A stretch of 64,000 nucleotides of DNA from Segatella hominis. GTDB lineage: Bacteria > Bacteroidota > Bacteroidia > Bacteroidales > Bacteroidaceae. Positions 48,001-54,604 of this stretch are shown in pieces. Numbering within the stretch: the first letter of the stretch is position 1; each line of letters opens with the position of its first letter. The translations under genes were made by a program, and so were the position numbers. The notes under the pieces are model-generated. The model saw only the letters and a program-made list of their open reading frames with translations, did no database searches and was not told where the DNA came from. Location: the NCBI RefSeq assembly GCF_019249725.2, contig NZ_CP137559.1, positions 2,687,501 through 2,751,500 on the forward strand, given 5' to 3'.

Positions 48001-50496
48001 ACCAATTTCTCCTCAGCAGCAGCATTGACCTATGATGGAATCACTGAGATACCTGCTTTCAAGGGCTTGCGGTTTGTCACTAATGGTAAAAAGATACAGA
48101 TAGATGCAAAGAACGGTGCTCTCCATCTTTCACAGGGCGTCAAGGTGGTGTTCTCCAATCTGGTAGAGGGTACGTATGTGAGGATGGAATACAAGAACAA
48201 GAAAGATGATAATGTGAATTGGAATAATGCTGAGTTAAAGAATGTAACTATTCCTTCGCCAAGTCAGGATTGTGATAGAATATTGTTCAAGGTTGGTGGT
48301 ACAACATCTGGAGAAAACAGCATTACTATGCCATCTGACATAGACATAATCCGAATGGAAGCCACTAACAAGAATTTCGCACAGATAAAGTTTGTGGATA
48401 ATTCGAATAATAATAATGTGGTTAGTGTGGTGAAGAATCCTACTAAAGAGTCACTTCCATGTAAGGCCCTGTATGTCAATGGAGTACACACTGATGATAC
48501 GAGTTATAAATTCAAGTATACGAGTTCTTCTCCTCATGTGGCTTCCATTGACGCTACAGGAAACGTCACTTTGCATGGCATAGCCGGCAGCACTGTGATA
48601 ACGGCAGAGCTCATCAATGACGAGAATAAGTATGATTGTGACATCTATGACCAGTATGCCTTTGAGCCATCAAATCGTATCTTCTCATCCTATGAGATTG
48701 TAGTGGAGCCAAAGGAAGGTACATTCTGCAAGGTGGCTGATGATCAGGGTTACACGGTCGGTCAGACATTGTATAATGATGACAAGACAGTCGGAGTGAC
48801 ACTCGGAGGATGGACTTATAATAATGGTACTTATTATGGTAATACAGACTCATATTCGAAAAAAGAATTATGGAAAGGACATAAATTCGAGAAGAATGCT
48901 GACCGAAATGGTTACCTTACTAATAGCCGTCAGACGGAAGAAGATGTATTCCATGAATTCTTCAATGATGCCAAAGCGACGTTCTCCACAAATGGCAGTT
49001 ATGCGGCGAAGAGCGAGCAACTGAAGGGGGATGACAATACAACAGGCAACTATTCTGCCCCGACAAACAACAACTCTGTTGCCAACGAGACACCTTGGCT
49101 CTTGCCTTGCCGTGGTTCGCACATCAAGATAGAGCCTACAGATGCAGGATTGATCTCTGTCTATGTGATGCAGGAGGGCTGTGTCAGTCACGATAACGAA
49201 GATGAGCCTATCGACGTTACAGTCAAGAAGGTATATGTGGCTGATGAGAAAGGCGAGATAGTCAAAGAAGTGGTGGCGGACACCAAGAGTAAGGTGGCAG
49301 CGCAGATGTGGAAAGATGATGGACGCGCCAGAGCCGAGTATCGCTGGGGCGATCCAAAGTTCGCTTATAATACAGCAACAATGAACTCCTTCACTAACAA
49401 CATCAAAGAATTTGATGACAAATGGTCATTCCTCGACAACTGGCCTAATCCGGGTATGCAGCAGCACGTCTTCAAACTTGGCAAAGATGAAGATGGACAT
49501 GTGCTGATCACTAAGGGCATTGTCAGATATACATTCAATGTGCTTCCTGGCAAGACCTATTACATCTTCTCAAATACGGCAAAGCTCGGACTGGCAGGCT
49601 TTACATTCGAGAAAGGCATACATGCTAAATATCATAAGGTGAAACCAGACGCTAAGCATGATGAATGGAGGGCAACAGGTGAAATTGTTGACGCTTCAAA
49701 AGTCAAAGATGTCGTGCTTGAGGATGGAAAAGACTATTCTGCGCCTACTGATGCAAAGAATGCGAATGTCAAACTTAATCGCACGTTCTACAAGAACTAT
49801 TGGAATGCCATCTGTCTGCCTTATTCCATCAATAGGAGACAGATAGAGGAGGTCTTCGGCGACGGAACCATGGTGGTGCTGATGAAAAACATCGACACTT
49901 CCAACAAGAAAGTGATGTTTATCGAGCATGCCAATCAGGACATCATCGCCGGTTATCCTTATCTTATTTTCCCTACCAATAAGGCAGATAATGATAAGAC
50001 AGACCATTCAGTCATCAATAGCATAACAACCCGCGCCACATTCGGTGAGGCTGACAGTCCGCTTTTTAGTGTAGGAACTGATGGAAATACATATCCTGTT
50101 GCAAAGTCAATGCAGAGCGATGCACTCGTCTTTAAGGGTACATTCACTAATACTACGCTTAATGAAGGATCTTACGTAGTGACGAATAAGGGTGTTCTCT
50201 CACGTATTCCTAAAGATGGAATGAAGATAAAACCTTACCGATCTTACATCTATTTTAATAGGGAAACTGCTGGCGCAAAGGCGATTTCGCTACAAAATAT
50301 GAATGTAAACGGTTTTGAGAATGATGAAGACAATACTACAGGCATTGAAAATCTGCTCTTTGAGAGTGGTATCCTTACTCATTCTGCTGATGTCTATTCC
50401 ATAGATGGACAGTTGGTTCGTAGTAAAGCTCTTAATTTTAACGGACTGCCTAAAGGCGTTTATATAGTTAATGGTAAGAAATATGTAAAGAAATAA
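45076..50496 (+). CDS. Large secreted CE1/LpqC-like esterase with lectin-type modules and T9SS signal
   Basis: 1806 residues with a signal peptide (about 1-20). Order: CBM4/9-like domain (25-165); alpha/beta-hydrolase of the polyhydroxybutyrate depolymerase/feruloyl esterase type (175-440) with triad S313 (GFSMGG), D364 (HGNSDQ) and H431 (LWHN); a beta domain (455-620); a LamG/concanavalin-like domain (745-940, FWVNG, WHYITYQ, RFNMYVDGEP); a Big2-like domain (about 1120-1180); a long beta-rich region; and a T9SS sorting signal (TGIENLL to KGVYIVNGKKYVKK). It probably removes acetyl or feruloyl groups from plant polysaccharides at the cell surface; this specificity is inferred from family. It is followed after 11 bp by a small gene. 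Codon use is more A/T-rich than in the 28-37 kb operon. Confidence 0.88.
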   Translation: MKKLCLILTVLYAIWANCSAQSLNIARNLLEGNSSTFDSGWGSWEEQGNCCGRSLKPIGGPDGSQCARLTPKQASNDWDAQLKYNFAATQGTTYVFRLKAKKVSGDGKIKAIMQHNTGSYEQIAFFEKNVTGSWATYEGEVTADRTDYNVIVINYGKCGEVLIDDIEFGVKTDNVARTINVDGKTREYWLYVPASVKGQENVPVVFSLHGRGGTDDPKDPGKPLFTSLAEEKKFIVVYPQGRDAEKDKADYPGDDWKAGFGGTTGWEATGKENADTKFIKALVDKIQADYKTKNASNSYISVDPTKFYLCGFSMGGMMTYACAKVLNGTFAAYGSCSGYPLNEFHMNLATENPIPFIHLHGNSDQILGIKHLNTIIENLLFRNGCGLSNQVSNKDWATTRENGEEHKFKRYDFTGVNGVPVTTVTFDGLWHNVEASAPAYLWNFFKDKTTDMYKSDIEWKWDMPAINKNITNSSSPSYYGWKHEVNDNNWSLTYGGGGYTKCSIHNCTSADPNCNGNHNVYNSIQLTPGKHTLYAQMASTKGVSSVTLRNILTGAETVARKVDDNSGTTETRTYNVLYEFEVGEGAEFSLELKFSDPNSACTLLEIHKGSYRPDGVKDESQDNASINLDDGKLAELTFEKDENDGVDIYPTTEKYIQDGKEKYNVANESDNKNMKHYLISRLGIQDGKIVNKDKYIVKDAVFGHYFQNIPDADIYDRYGASDYMRVVLGEKNSLSGHDGIPGIQTTGKVTIGFWVNGDLAVNRGLAYDEPSMFYIAGDTYNGPNPDQNNGIYNPHMFNITCSGGLTGYMRVNDTTFDYNSGTSSFGELCDTKSNTDFYNKNFYKDCNWHYITYQKYDNLSRFNMYVDGEPTCLGGYATHNASSLEGCIKGLKSIVLGGANANNVEFGYDVAFAYDDIVIYNRVLSKREINEIIKKKNYSPSVWHFDRNLENNIFFNPDLLNKNMWASSNGVYTLNTNFSSAAALTYDGITEIPAFKGLRFVTNGKKIQIDAKNGALHLSQGVKVVFSNLVEGTYVRMEYKNKKDDNVNWNNAELKNVTIPSPSQDCDRILFKVGGTTSGENSITMPSDIDIIRMEATNKNFAQIKFVDNSNNNNVVSVVKNPTKESLPCKALYVNGVHTDDTSYKFKYTSSSPHVASIDATGNVTLHGIAGSTVITAELINDENKYDCDIYDQYAFEPSNRIFSSYEIVVEPKEGTFCKVADDQGYTVGQTLYNDDKTVGVTLGGWTYNNGTYYGNTDSYSKKELWKGHKFEKNADRNGYLTNSRQTEEDVFHEFFNDAKATFSTNGSYAAKSEQLKGDDNTTGNYSAPTNNNSVANETPWLLPCRGSHIKIEPTDAGLISVYVMQEGCVSHDNEDEPIDVTVKKVYVADEKGEIVKEVVADTKSKVAAQMWKDDGRARAEYRWGDPKFAYNTATMNSFTNNIKEFDDKWSFLDNWPNPGMQQHVFKLGKDEDGHVLITKGIVRYTFNVLPGKTYYIFSNTAKLGLAGFTFEKGIHAKYHKVKPDAKHDEWRATGEIVDASKVKDVVLEDGKDYSAPTDAKNANVKLNRTFYKNYWNAICLPYSINRRQIEEVFGDGTMVVLMKNIDTSNKKVMFIEHANQDIIAGYPYLIFPTNKADNDKTDHSVINSITTRATFGEADSPLFSVGTDGNTYPVAKSMQSDALVFKGTFTNTTLNEGSYVVTNKGVLSRIPKDGMKIKPYRSYIYFNRETAGAKAISLQNMNVNGFENDEDNTTGIENLLFESGILTHSADVYSIDGQLVRSKALNFNGLPKGVYIVNGKKYVKK

Positions 50497-50507
50497 TTGT
50501 TACAAAG

Positions 50508-50747
50508 ATGAAAAAAGATTATATTATTCCGACAATCTTCTTTATAAAATATGAAGAAGAGTCAAAACTACTCTCTAACAGTCTCCAAGGTGATGCTAAC
50601 AGCACGTTTGCAGCTCCTGATGCTCCGCACAATTCGATGGATGGTAGTACAGATTTAAGTACTGATAACACAGGAAGCGTATCAGAGGGTGATTATGCCA
50701 AAAAGACTGATTGGTTCTTTGATGACAATGCTTTCTCTGACTTCTGA
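50508..50747 (+). CDS. Small protein following the T9SS esterase gene
   Basis: 79 residues, MKKDYIIPTIFFIKYEEESKLLSNSLQGD..., hydrophilic and acidic, with a Ser/Thr/Asp-rich middle and a C-terminal WFFDDNAFSDF. There is no signal peptide or membrane helix. It resembles a class of short Bacteroidota proteins starting MKKxYxxPxxxxxxxE that occur beside large secreted proteins or SusCD operons; their function is unknown. It begins 11 bp after the esterase stop codon and is followed by the terminator at 50779, so it is the last gene of that unit. Confidence 0.65.
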   Translation: MKKDYIIPTIFFIKYEEESKLLSNSLQGDANSTFAAPDAPHNSMDGSTDLSTDNTGSVSEGDYAKKTDWFFDDNAFSDF

Positions 50748-50778
50748 TAGGATTCAGACTTGAATGAAAACAGAAAAC

Positions 50779-50855
50779 CTGTCTTGCATCTCAGCACATT
50801 CGTAGCGCGAAAGAGCCACGCCGCGAATGTTCTGAGTAGCAAGACAGTTTTTTTT
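50779..50855 (+). terminator. Terminator with an unusually long hairpin
   Basis: A hairpin of about 69 nt: CTGTCTTGC..CTCAG.ACATTCG..GCG pairs through several short interruptions with CGC.GCGAATGT.CTGAG..GCAAGACAG, followed by eight T (50848-50855). Much longer than the other terminators in this window. Confidence 0.7.
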
Positions 50856-50929
50856 GCAAAAGATATAGATATGTAGATTCTAACTTAAAAGTGTACCACC
50901 CAACTATAGGGAGAAAAGTATGTAATGGA

Positions 50930-51113
50930 GTATCTATCCGCCAAGTCTGGTGGTGAACACCGACGAGTTGCAAGAGGACTTCATACGCCAGAGTTACCCT
51001 TCTGCAACGATGCCATGACGAAGAGCCAGACAGACGAGTTTTATGCCAATCCTAAATCGAGTATTACGGCGAGACGGTTCATAAACAAACACGAACTGAT
51101 CACGTCAATATAA
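50930..51113 (+). pseudogene. Possible frameshifted remnant of an unidentified gene
   Basis: Protein-like segments appear in two plus frames. VVNTDELQEDFIRQSYPSATM in one is followed by MTKSQTDEFYANPKSSITARRF and on to ITSI in another, ending at a TAA at 51113. A single frameshift near 50990-51015 would join them. No start and no recognised family. The 62-codon frame from 50925 could instead be an intact short gene, but its first half has an unnatural composition. Confidence 0.25.
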
Positions 51114-51162
51114 AGACCAGGGCCATCAAATAAAGTTAGTAATAACTAAGGCTCACCCAATA

Positions 51163-51197
51163 AAAACGGGATGGTTCGATTGGAACCATCCCGTTTT
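51163..51197. terminator. Strong bidirectional hairpin terminator
   Basis: Perfect 15-bp arms AAAACGGGATGGTTC and GAACCATCCCGTTTT around a 5-nt loop. T-runs on both strands. Confidence 0.8.
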
Positions 51198-51343
51198 CAT
51201 TGTCTATATGAATGCTTCAACTGCTTGGATTGTCATAGACTAAAATATCGCCTTTTGGATGGAAACTTTTTATAGTATAAGTCAATTTTTTGATTACTAT
51301 ATTAGATAACGTAACAAAGGGCTAAAGATGTTGATGCGCAATA

Positions 51344-51375
51344 TCGAACACATATTGCAGACGGGATTCTGCGTT
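51344..51375 (+). repeat. First copy of a 32-bp direct repeat flanking the three-gene cassette
   Basis: Identical to 52531-52562, starting TATCGAACACATATTGCAG. Similarity extends about 20 bp further upstream in both copies with a few changes. One frame reads YRTHIADGILR in each copy, which resembles the N terminus of COG1373-type ATPases, so the repeat may be a relic of a duplicated gene start. Confidence 0.7.
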
Positions 51376-51420
51376 ATTATCACCCATTGATATTTTTTGT
51401 GTTAAATTCGTAAAAAATAC

Positions 51421-51451
51421 TTGGAAGATAACAGAGAAATAATTACCTTTG
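51421..51451 (+). promoter_or_regulatory. Promoter of the three-gene cassette
   Basis: TTG (51421-51423), 20 nt, TACCTTTG (51444-51451). The predicted start near 51458 leaves a leader of only about 10 nt and rules out any protein start before 51469. Confidence 0.7.
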
Positions 51452-51468
51452 CATTAATTAATGTAAGA

Positions 51469-51714
51469 ATGAGTTTTATGCATATACTGAATGAACAGAC
51501 ACGAGAAACATTAAGTCGGAAGTTAGGAAAAACTTACGATGAGATATTGCAGATGAGTGCGGAAGAGTTAGATGCACTTGTCGAGGCTCGTATTGGCAAA
51601 AAACTCACCCCTGCATTCTCTCTCAAAAACATGGTTAGTAGAGGGTCTGTCTATTTATTTTTCAAACGTTTAGTTTCAAAAAATGATATAGATAAACGTT
51701 TAGCACGAATTTAA
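51469..51714 (+). CDS. Small cassette protein of unknown function
   Basis: 81 residues from MSFMHILNEQTRETLSRKLGKTYDEILQMSAEELDALVEARIG to KRLARI. The frame is open further upstream, but the promoter lies there, so I start at the ATG at 51469. Mostly helical and basic at the C terminus, with no signal peptide, membrane helix or recognised domain. The stop codon is one base before the ATG of the next gene, so translation is probably coupled. This tight pairing and the small size recall toxin-antitoxin or small defence operons, but I see no known antitoxin DNA-binding motif. Confidence 0.6.
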   Translation: MSFMHILNEQTRETLSRKLGKTYDEILQMSAEELDALVEARIGKKLTPAFSLKNMVSRGSVYLFFKRLVSKNDIDKRLARI

Positions 51715-51715
51715 A

Positions 51716-52318
51716 ATGGATAATAGCAAGCAAATTATAGCTTTATATGACGACTACAATACGATTATCAAACCGCTTATTGCAGAAGTAGAAGCGAGAA
51801 CAGAACAGTTCCCGTTACCATTATTTAATGAAATACGTGCATTGCATGACCATATTGCTCGATGCTATTTTAAAGATATAACTTCAGAGCAAAGAAATGC
51901 CGAAATACATAAAGCAGAACGTCATGTGCTTAGAATTATACTTGACTGCTATAAGTGTTTGAACTTATCTATTCACGATTCGGTTTTATTATTTGAAAAA
52001 CAAACAAGACATGTGGATTTGACGGTGCTACAAAACGGCACTTTTTATCCAAAATATAAATCTCTACGCTCTGATGCAGTAAGAGCTGTACGTAAAGCTA
52101 AGATTTTAGAAAGTATCAATACTAACGAAGCGTTAGATATTTATCAGCAGGCCTACAATAAATATAGCGAATTGGAACTTCTCATGGATACAACAGCTCC
52201 CGATGTTCACTGGGCTCGTGTACATTTTACTGTAAGACGTGCATTACAAGTCTTCCTATGGATTTTAAGTGCTGTTGCATCAGGAATCATCTCCATAGTA
52301 TTGGCTGATTTATTCTAA
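51716..52318 (+). CDS. Cassette protein with C-terminal membrane helix, unknown function
   Basis: 200 residues. A long helical cytosolic part (about 1-172) contains EIRALHDHIARCYFKDI near residues 39-55 and many basic positions in the middle (KYKSLRSDAVRAVRKAKIL). One hydrophobic helix at the very end (about 176-198, VFLWILSAVASGIISIVLADLF) should anchor it in the inner membrane with the bulk facing the cytosol. No known domain recognised. Encoded one base after the 81-residue gene and ten bases before a 56-codon frame. A membrane-acting effector is one possibility given its neighbours; this is inference only. Confidence 0.6.
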   Translation: MDNSKQIIALYDDYNTIIKPLIAEVEARTEQFPLPLFNEIRALHDHIARCYFKDITSEQRNAEIHKAERHVLRIILDCYKCLNLSIHDSVLLFEKQTRHVDLTVLQNGTFYPKYKSLRSDAVRAVRKAKILESINTNEALDIYQQAYNKYSELELLMDTTAPDVHWARVHFTVRRALQVFLWILSAVASGIISIVLADLF

Positions 52319-52328
52319 AGTTATTGAT

Positions 52329-52499
52329 ATGAGTACAATTATAAAAACAAAATCCGCAGTCAAACTTTCTGATGATGATTCCTTTAAGAAGATAATCATA
52401 ATGCGCGATGACATAAAACCATATCATGACAACAATGGATTTTATATTGTCGGGTTAATGGATTTCTTGCTAAAGCCGGATTTGATGGAACAATTATAG
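52329..52499 (+). CDS. Short third gene of the cassette, possibly truncated
   Basis: 56 codons: MSTIIKTKSAVKLSDDDSFKKIIIMRDD to KPDLMEQL. It starts ten bases after the membrane-protein gene in the same direction, so it is probably cotranscribed. Composition is protein-like. It ends 31 bp before the second 32-bp repeat, which may mark the edge of an insertion, so it could be a gene cut at its 3' end rather than a complete small protein. No family recognised. Confidence 0.4.
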   Translation: MSTIIKTKSAVKLSDDDSFKKIIIMRDDIKPYHDNNGFYIVGLMDFLLKPDLMEQL

Positions 52500-52530
52500 A
52501 AATCGGAGATCAAAGATTTCGATGACGCAG

Positions 52531-52562
52531 TATCGAACACATATTGCAGACGGGATTCTGCG
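52531..52562 (+). repeat. Second copy of the 32-bp direct repeat
   Basis: Identical to 51344-51375. An ATG just upstream (about 52522) reads MTQYRTHIADGILRFLKQK before diverging, resembling an ATPase N terminus of the COG1373 type. A second frame (KDFDDAVSNTYCRRDS...) stays open to 52751 through the palindromic repeats, but its repetitiveness speaks against a gene. Confidence 0.7.
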
Positions 52563-52627
52563 CTTTTTGAAACAGAAACAAATCTATATAACAGAAGTGT
52601 TCTATATGCATATTCTCCGCGTTCTAC

Positions 52628-52742
52628 TGCAAAAACAGTCGCAATTGCGACAAAAGTTGCAGTAAGATTTGGGAATTTCAATATAAATGTCTATCTTTGC
52701 AGTGCAAAAACAGTCGCAATTGCGACAAAAGTTGCAGTAAGA
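52628..52742 (+). promoter_or_regulatory. Promoter bracketed by two identical 40-bp palindromic elements
   Basis: Two identical 40-bp copies (52628-52667 and 52703-52742). Each contains the perfect 14-bp palindrome GTCGCAATTGCGAC (52638-52651, 52713-52726) and TTGCAGTAAGA at the end. Between them is a consensus promoter: TTTG (52668-52671), 20 nt, TATCTTTG (52692-52699). The first copy directly abuts the -33 box, and the second covers the predicted start at about 52706. This arrangement suits a repressor or autoregulator bound at both sides. Confidence 0.65.
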
Positions 52743-52761
52743 ATCGTCTAAAGTTAAAAAT

Positions 52762-54078
52762 ATGGTAATAGAGCGAAAGGAATACATATCTCTGCTTATG
52801 CAGAAAAGATGGAATGGAAAGGTAAAGATTATCACCGGCATCAGACGCTGCGGAAAATCATACCTACTAAACACCCTTTTTAAGCAAAAGCTTATAGAGG
52901 GTGGCGTCAGTGCTGATAGCTTTGTAGAACTTGCATTAGACAGAAAATCCAACATCCAGTTCAGAAATCCCAACAAACTGTATGACTATATAATAGAGCA
53001 AACAGGAGTTGAAGATAAGAAATATTACGTGATGATAGATGAAATTCAATTATCATATAAAGTAAAGAATACGGATATAGATGAATCTTTAGTACCAGAG
53101 GAAGACAAAGATATGCTATATGTTACTTTCTATGATGTACTGAATGACCTGATGTCTCGCCCAAATCTTGACATCTATGTTACAGGTTCTAATTCAAAAA
53201 TGCTATCAAAAGACATAGTGACCAACTTTCGAGATCGTGGTACAGAGATTCGGATTTTTCCTTTAACCTTTAAAGAATTCTTTGAATATTCCAAATTAGA
53301 AAAAGCAGATGCTCTCGAACAATATATGATGTATGGCGGCATGCCTTTAGCTGTTTTAGAGCAAGATGAGAAAGAAAAAGCCAAGTATCTACAAGGACTT
53401 TTTACAAATGTATATATGAAGGATATTGTGGAAAGATACAAGCTAAAAGACGATGTTGTTCTAAGTGCTTTAGTAGATGCACTATCCTCATCTATAGGAT
53501 CACTGACCAACCCTCATAAACTGGCATGTACAGCTGCTTCACTATTAGATAAGTCAACATCAGATCACACAATAAAAAACTATCTCGACTATCTGGAAGA
53601 TGCCTTTCTTTTTAACAGTGCAAAAAGATATAACGTCAAAGGAAGGAAGTATTTCAATACCATCCAGAAGTACTATGCAGTTGATCTTGGATTAAGAAAT
53701 GCCAAGCTAAACTTTAGGCAGCAAGAACGCTCACATTTAATGGAGAATATGTTGTATAACGAGCTTTTGCATAGAGGGTACAATGTTGATGTTGGAGTTG
53801 TAGAGGTTGACCAAATGCTTGACGGCAAACGCAAACGATGTCAATATGAAATTGATTTTGTAGTCAACATTGGCAGCGAAAAGGTATATATTCAATCTGC
53901 CTTAAATGTCAACACTCCCGAAAAGAAAAGACAAGAAACATTCTCTCTGCATAACACAGACGACTTCTTCCGTAAAATTGTAGTACTCGATGGTAGCCAA
54001 AAGATGTGGGTAGATGATGATGGAGTAATATATGTCGGAGTCATCCCATTCTTACTTGAAGACTATTTGACTACTTAA
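52762..54078 (+). CDS. AAA-type ATPase with DUF4143 domain (COG1373)
   Basis: 438 residues. N-terminal ATPase with Walker A GIRRCGKS (26-33), Walker B YYVMIDEIQ (D93, E94), and sensor-like YVTGSNSKML. The C-terminal part (about 215-410) is the DUF4143 type: PLTFKEFFEY, MPLAVLEQ, TNVYMKDIVERY, KYYAVDLGLRNA. The last region EIDFVVNIGSEKVYIQSALNV has the place of a PD-(D/E)xK-like motif with the usual final Lys missing. Such ATPases are abundant in Bacteroidota, archaea and mobile regions, and their role is unresolved. The promoter is bracketed by palindromes (52628-52742). The following terminator is the left 31-bp inverted repeat. Confidence 0.9.
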   Translation: MVIERKEYISLLMQKRWNGKVKIITGIRRCGKSYLLNTLFKQKLIEGGVSADSFVELALDRKSNIQFRNPNKLYDYIIEQTGVEDKKYYVMIDEIQLSYKVKNTDIDESLVPEEDKDMLYVTFYDVLNDLMSRPNLDIYVTGSNSKMLSKDIVTNFRDRGTEIRIFPLTFKEFFEYSKLEKADALEQYMMYGGMPLAVLEQDEKEKAKYLQGLFTNVYMKDIVERYKLKDDVVLSALVDALSSSIGSLTNPHKLACTAASLLDKSTSDHTIKNYLDYLEDAFLFNSAKRYNVKGRKYFNTIQKYYAVDLGLRNAKLNFRQQERSHLMENMLYNELLHRGYNVDVGVVEVDQMLDGKRKRCQYEIDFVVNIGSEKVYIQSALNVNTPEKKRQETFSLHNTDDFFRKIVVLDGSQKMWVDDDGVIYVGVIPFLLEDYLTT

Positions 54079-54115
54079 CTTAACGGCACAACTATAGATA
54101 TGATAGGAAAATAGA

Positions 54116-54146
54116 AGAGGGTGTGTCATAAGTCTGTGACGCACCC
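54116..54146. repeat. Left 31-bp inverted repeat, also a terminator
   Basis: Starts AGAGGGTGTGTCATAAGTC and is the exact reverse complement of 56045-56075. It is internally palindromic (GGGTGTGTCA with TGACGCACCC) and is followed by CTTTTTATTTTTT, so it works as a terminator for the first ATPase gene. GGGTGTGTCA-type sequences also resemble insertion-sequence ends. Confidence 0.75.
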
Positions 54147-54282
54147 CTTTTTATTTTTTGCCTTTTCACAGATACGAAATCTTTAAAAAACATTTTTATT
54201 TACAACAAAGCCCAAACTTTCACAAGCTCGGGCTTTGCCTTTCCGCAAAAGATTTGTATTTTTGCAGAAAACTTCTTTAAGC

Positions 54283-54409
54283 ATGGCAAAGATACGAAAA
54301 ACACTCCAGATAACGGCATAAATCAGAGATTATTTTCGTGAAATATAAACATTTTAAACAGCCTTACTTTTTAAAGTGGGCTCAGTTTATTATCAGTTCT
54401 AAGGGATAG
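54283..54409 (+). pseudogene. Decayed N-terminal fragment of a transposase
   Basis: From ATG 54283 the frame reads MAKIRKTLQITA, then an in-frame TAA, then IRDYFREI. After a one-base shift it continues YKHFKQPYFLKWAQFIISSKG to a TAG at 54409. The joined sequence has the look of the N terminus of an IS4-like transposase. Nonsense and frameshift mutations plus absence of the rest show it is dead. The consensus promoter at 54234-54264 remains intact. Family assignment is by eye and tentative. Confidence 0.55.
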
Positions 54410-54444
54410 TTGAAAGGATGAAATAGAAAGGTAACAACAAGGCG

Positions 54445-54575
54445 TTCTATAGCCAAATCGAAGGAAAATTGCTCGATTTGGCTAAAGTATAACCTATTCT
54501 ATAGCCAAATCGAGTTAAAATTCATCGATTTGGCTAAAGAATCCTTGTTTTTCTCGGATAATTATCTTATATTTG
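54445..54575 (+). promoter_or_regulatory. Two tandem inverted-repeat elements next to the second ATPase promoter
   Basis: Two 43-bp copies (54445-54487 and 54497-54539). Both have arms TAGCCAAATCGA and TCGATTTGGCTA with an 11-nt spacer that differs at five positions, while the arms are identical. The promoter follows: TTG (54545-54547), 20 nt, TATATTTG (54568-54575). Start near 54582. The conserved arms with divergent spacers suggest selection for a bound dimer or a hairpin. Confidence 0.65.
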
Positions 54576-54604
54576 CACCATCATTAAAGTTAGATAAAAA
54601 AGGT

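Noticed and set aside
51421..51468. Longer start for the first cassette gene
   Set aside because: The frame would cover its own promoter, and the first codon is TTG.
52500..52751. Open frame continuing through the 40-bp repeats
   Set aside because: No start of its own, and the repeated KTVAIATKVAVR is produced by the duplicated palindrome; the promoter lies inside it.
54530..54604. Longer start for the second ATPase at 54530
   Set aside because: It would include the inverted repeat and the promoter boxes; MEQIIGRKKE at 54605 is the family start.
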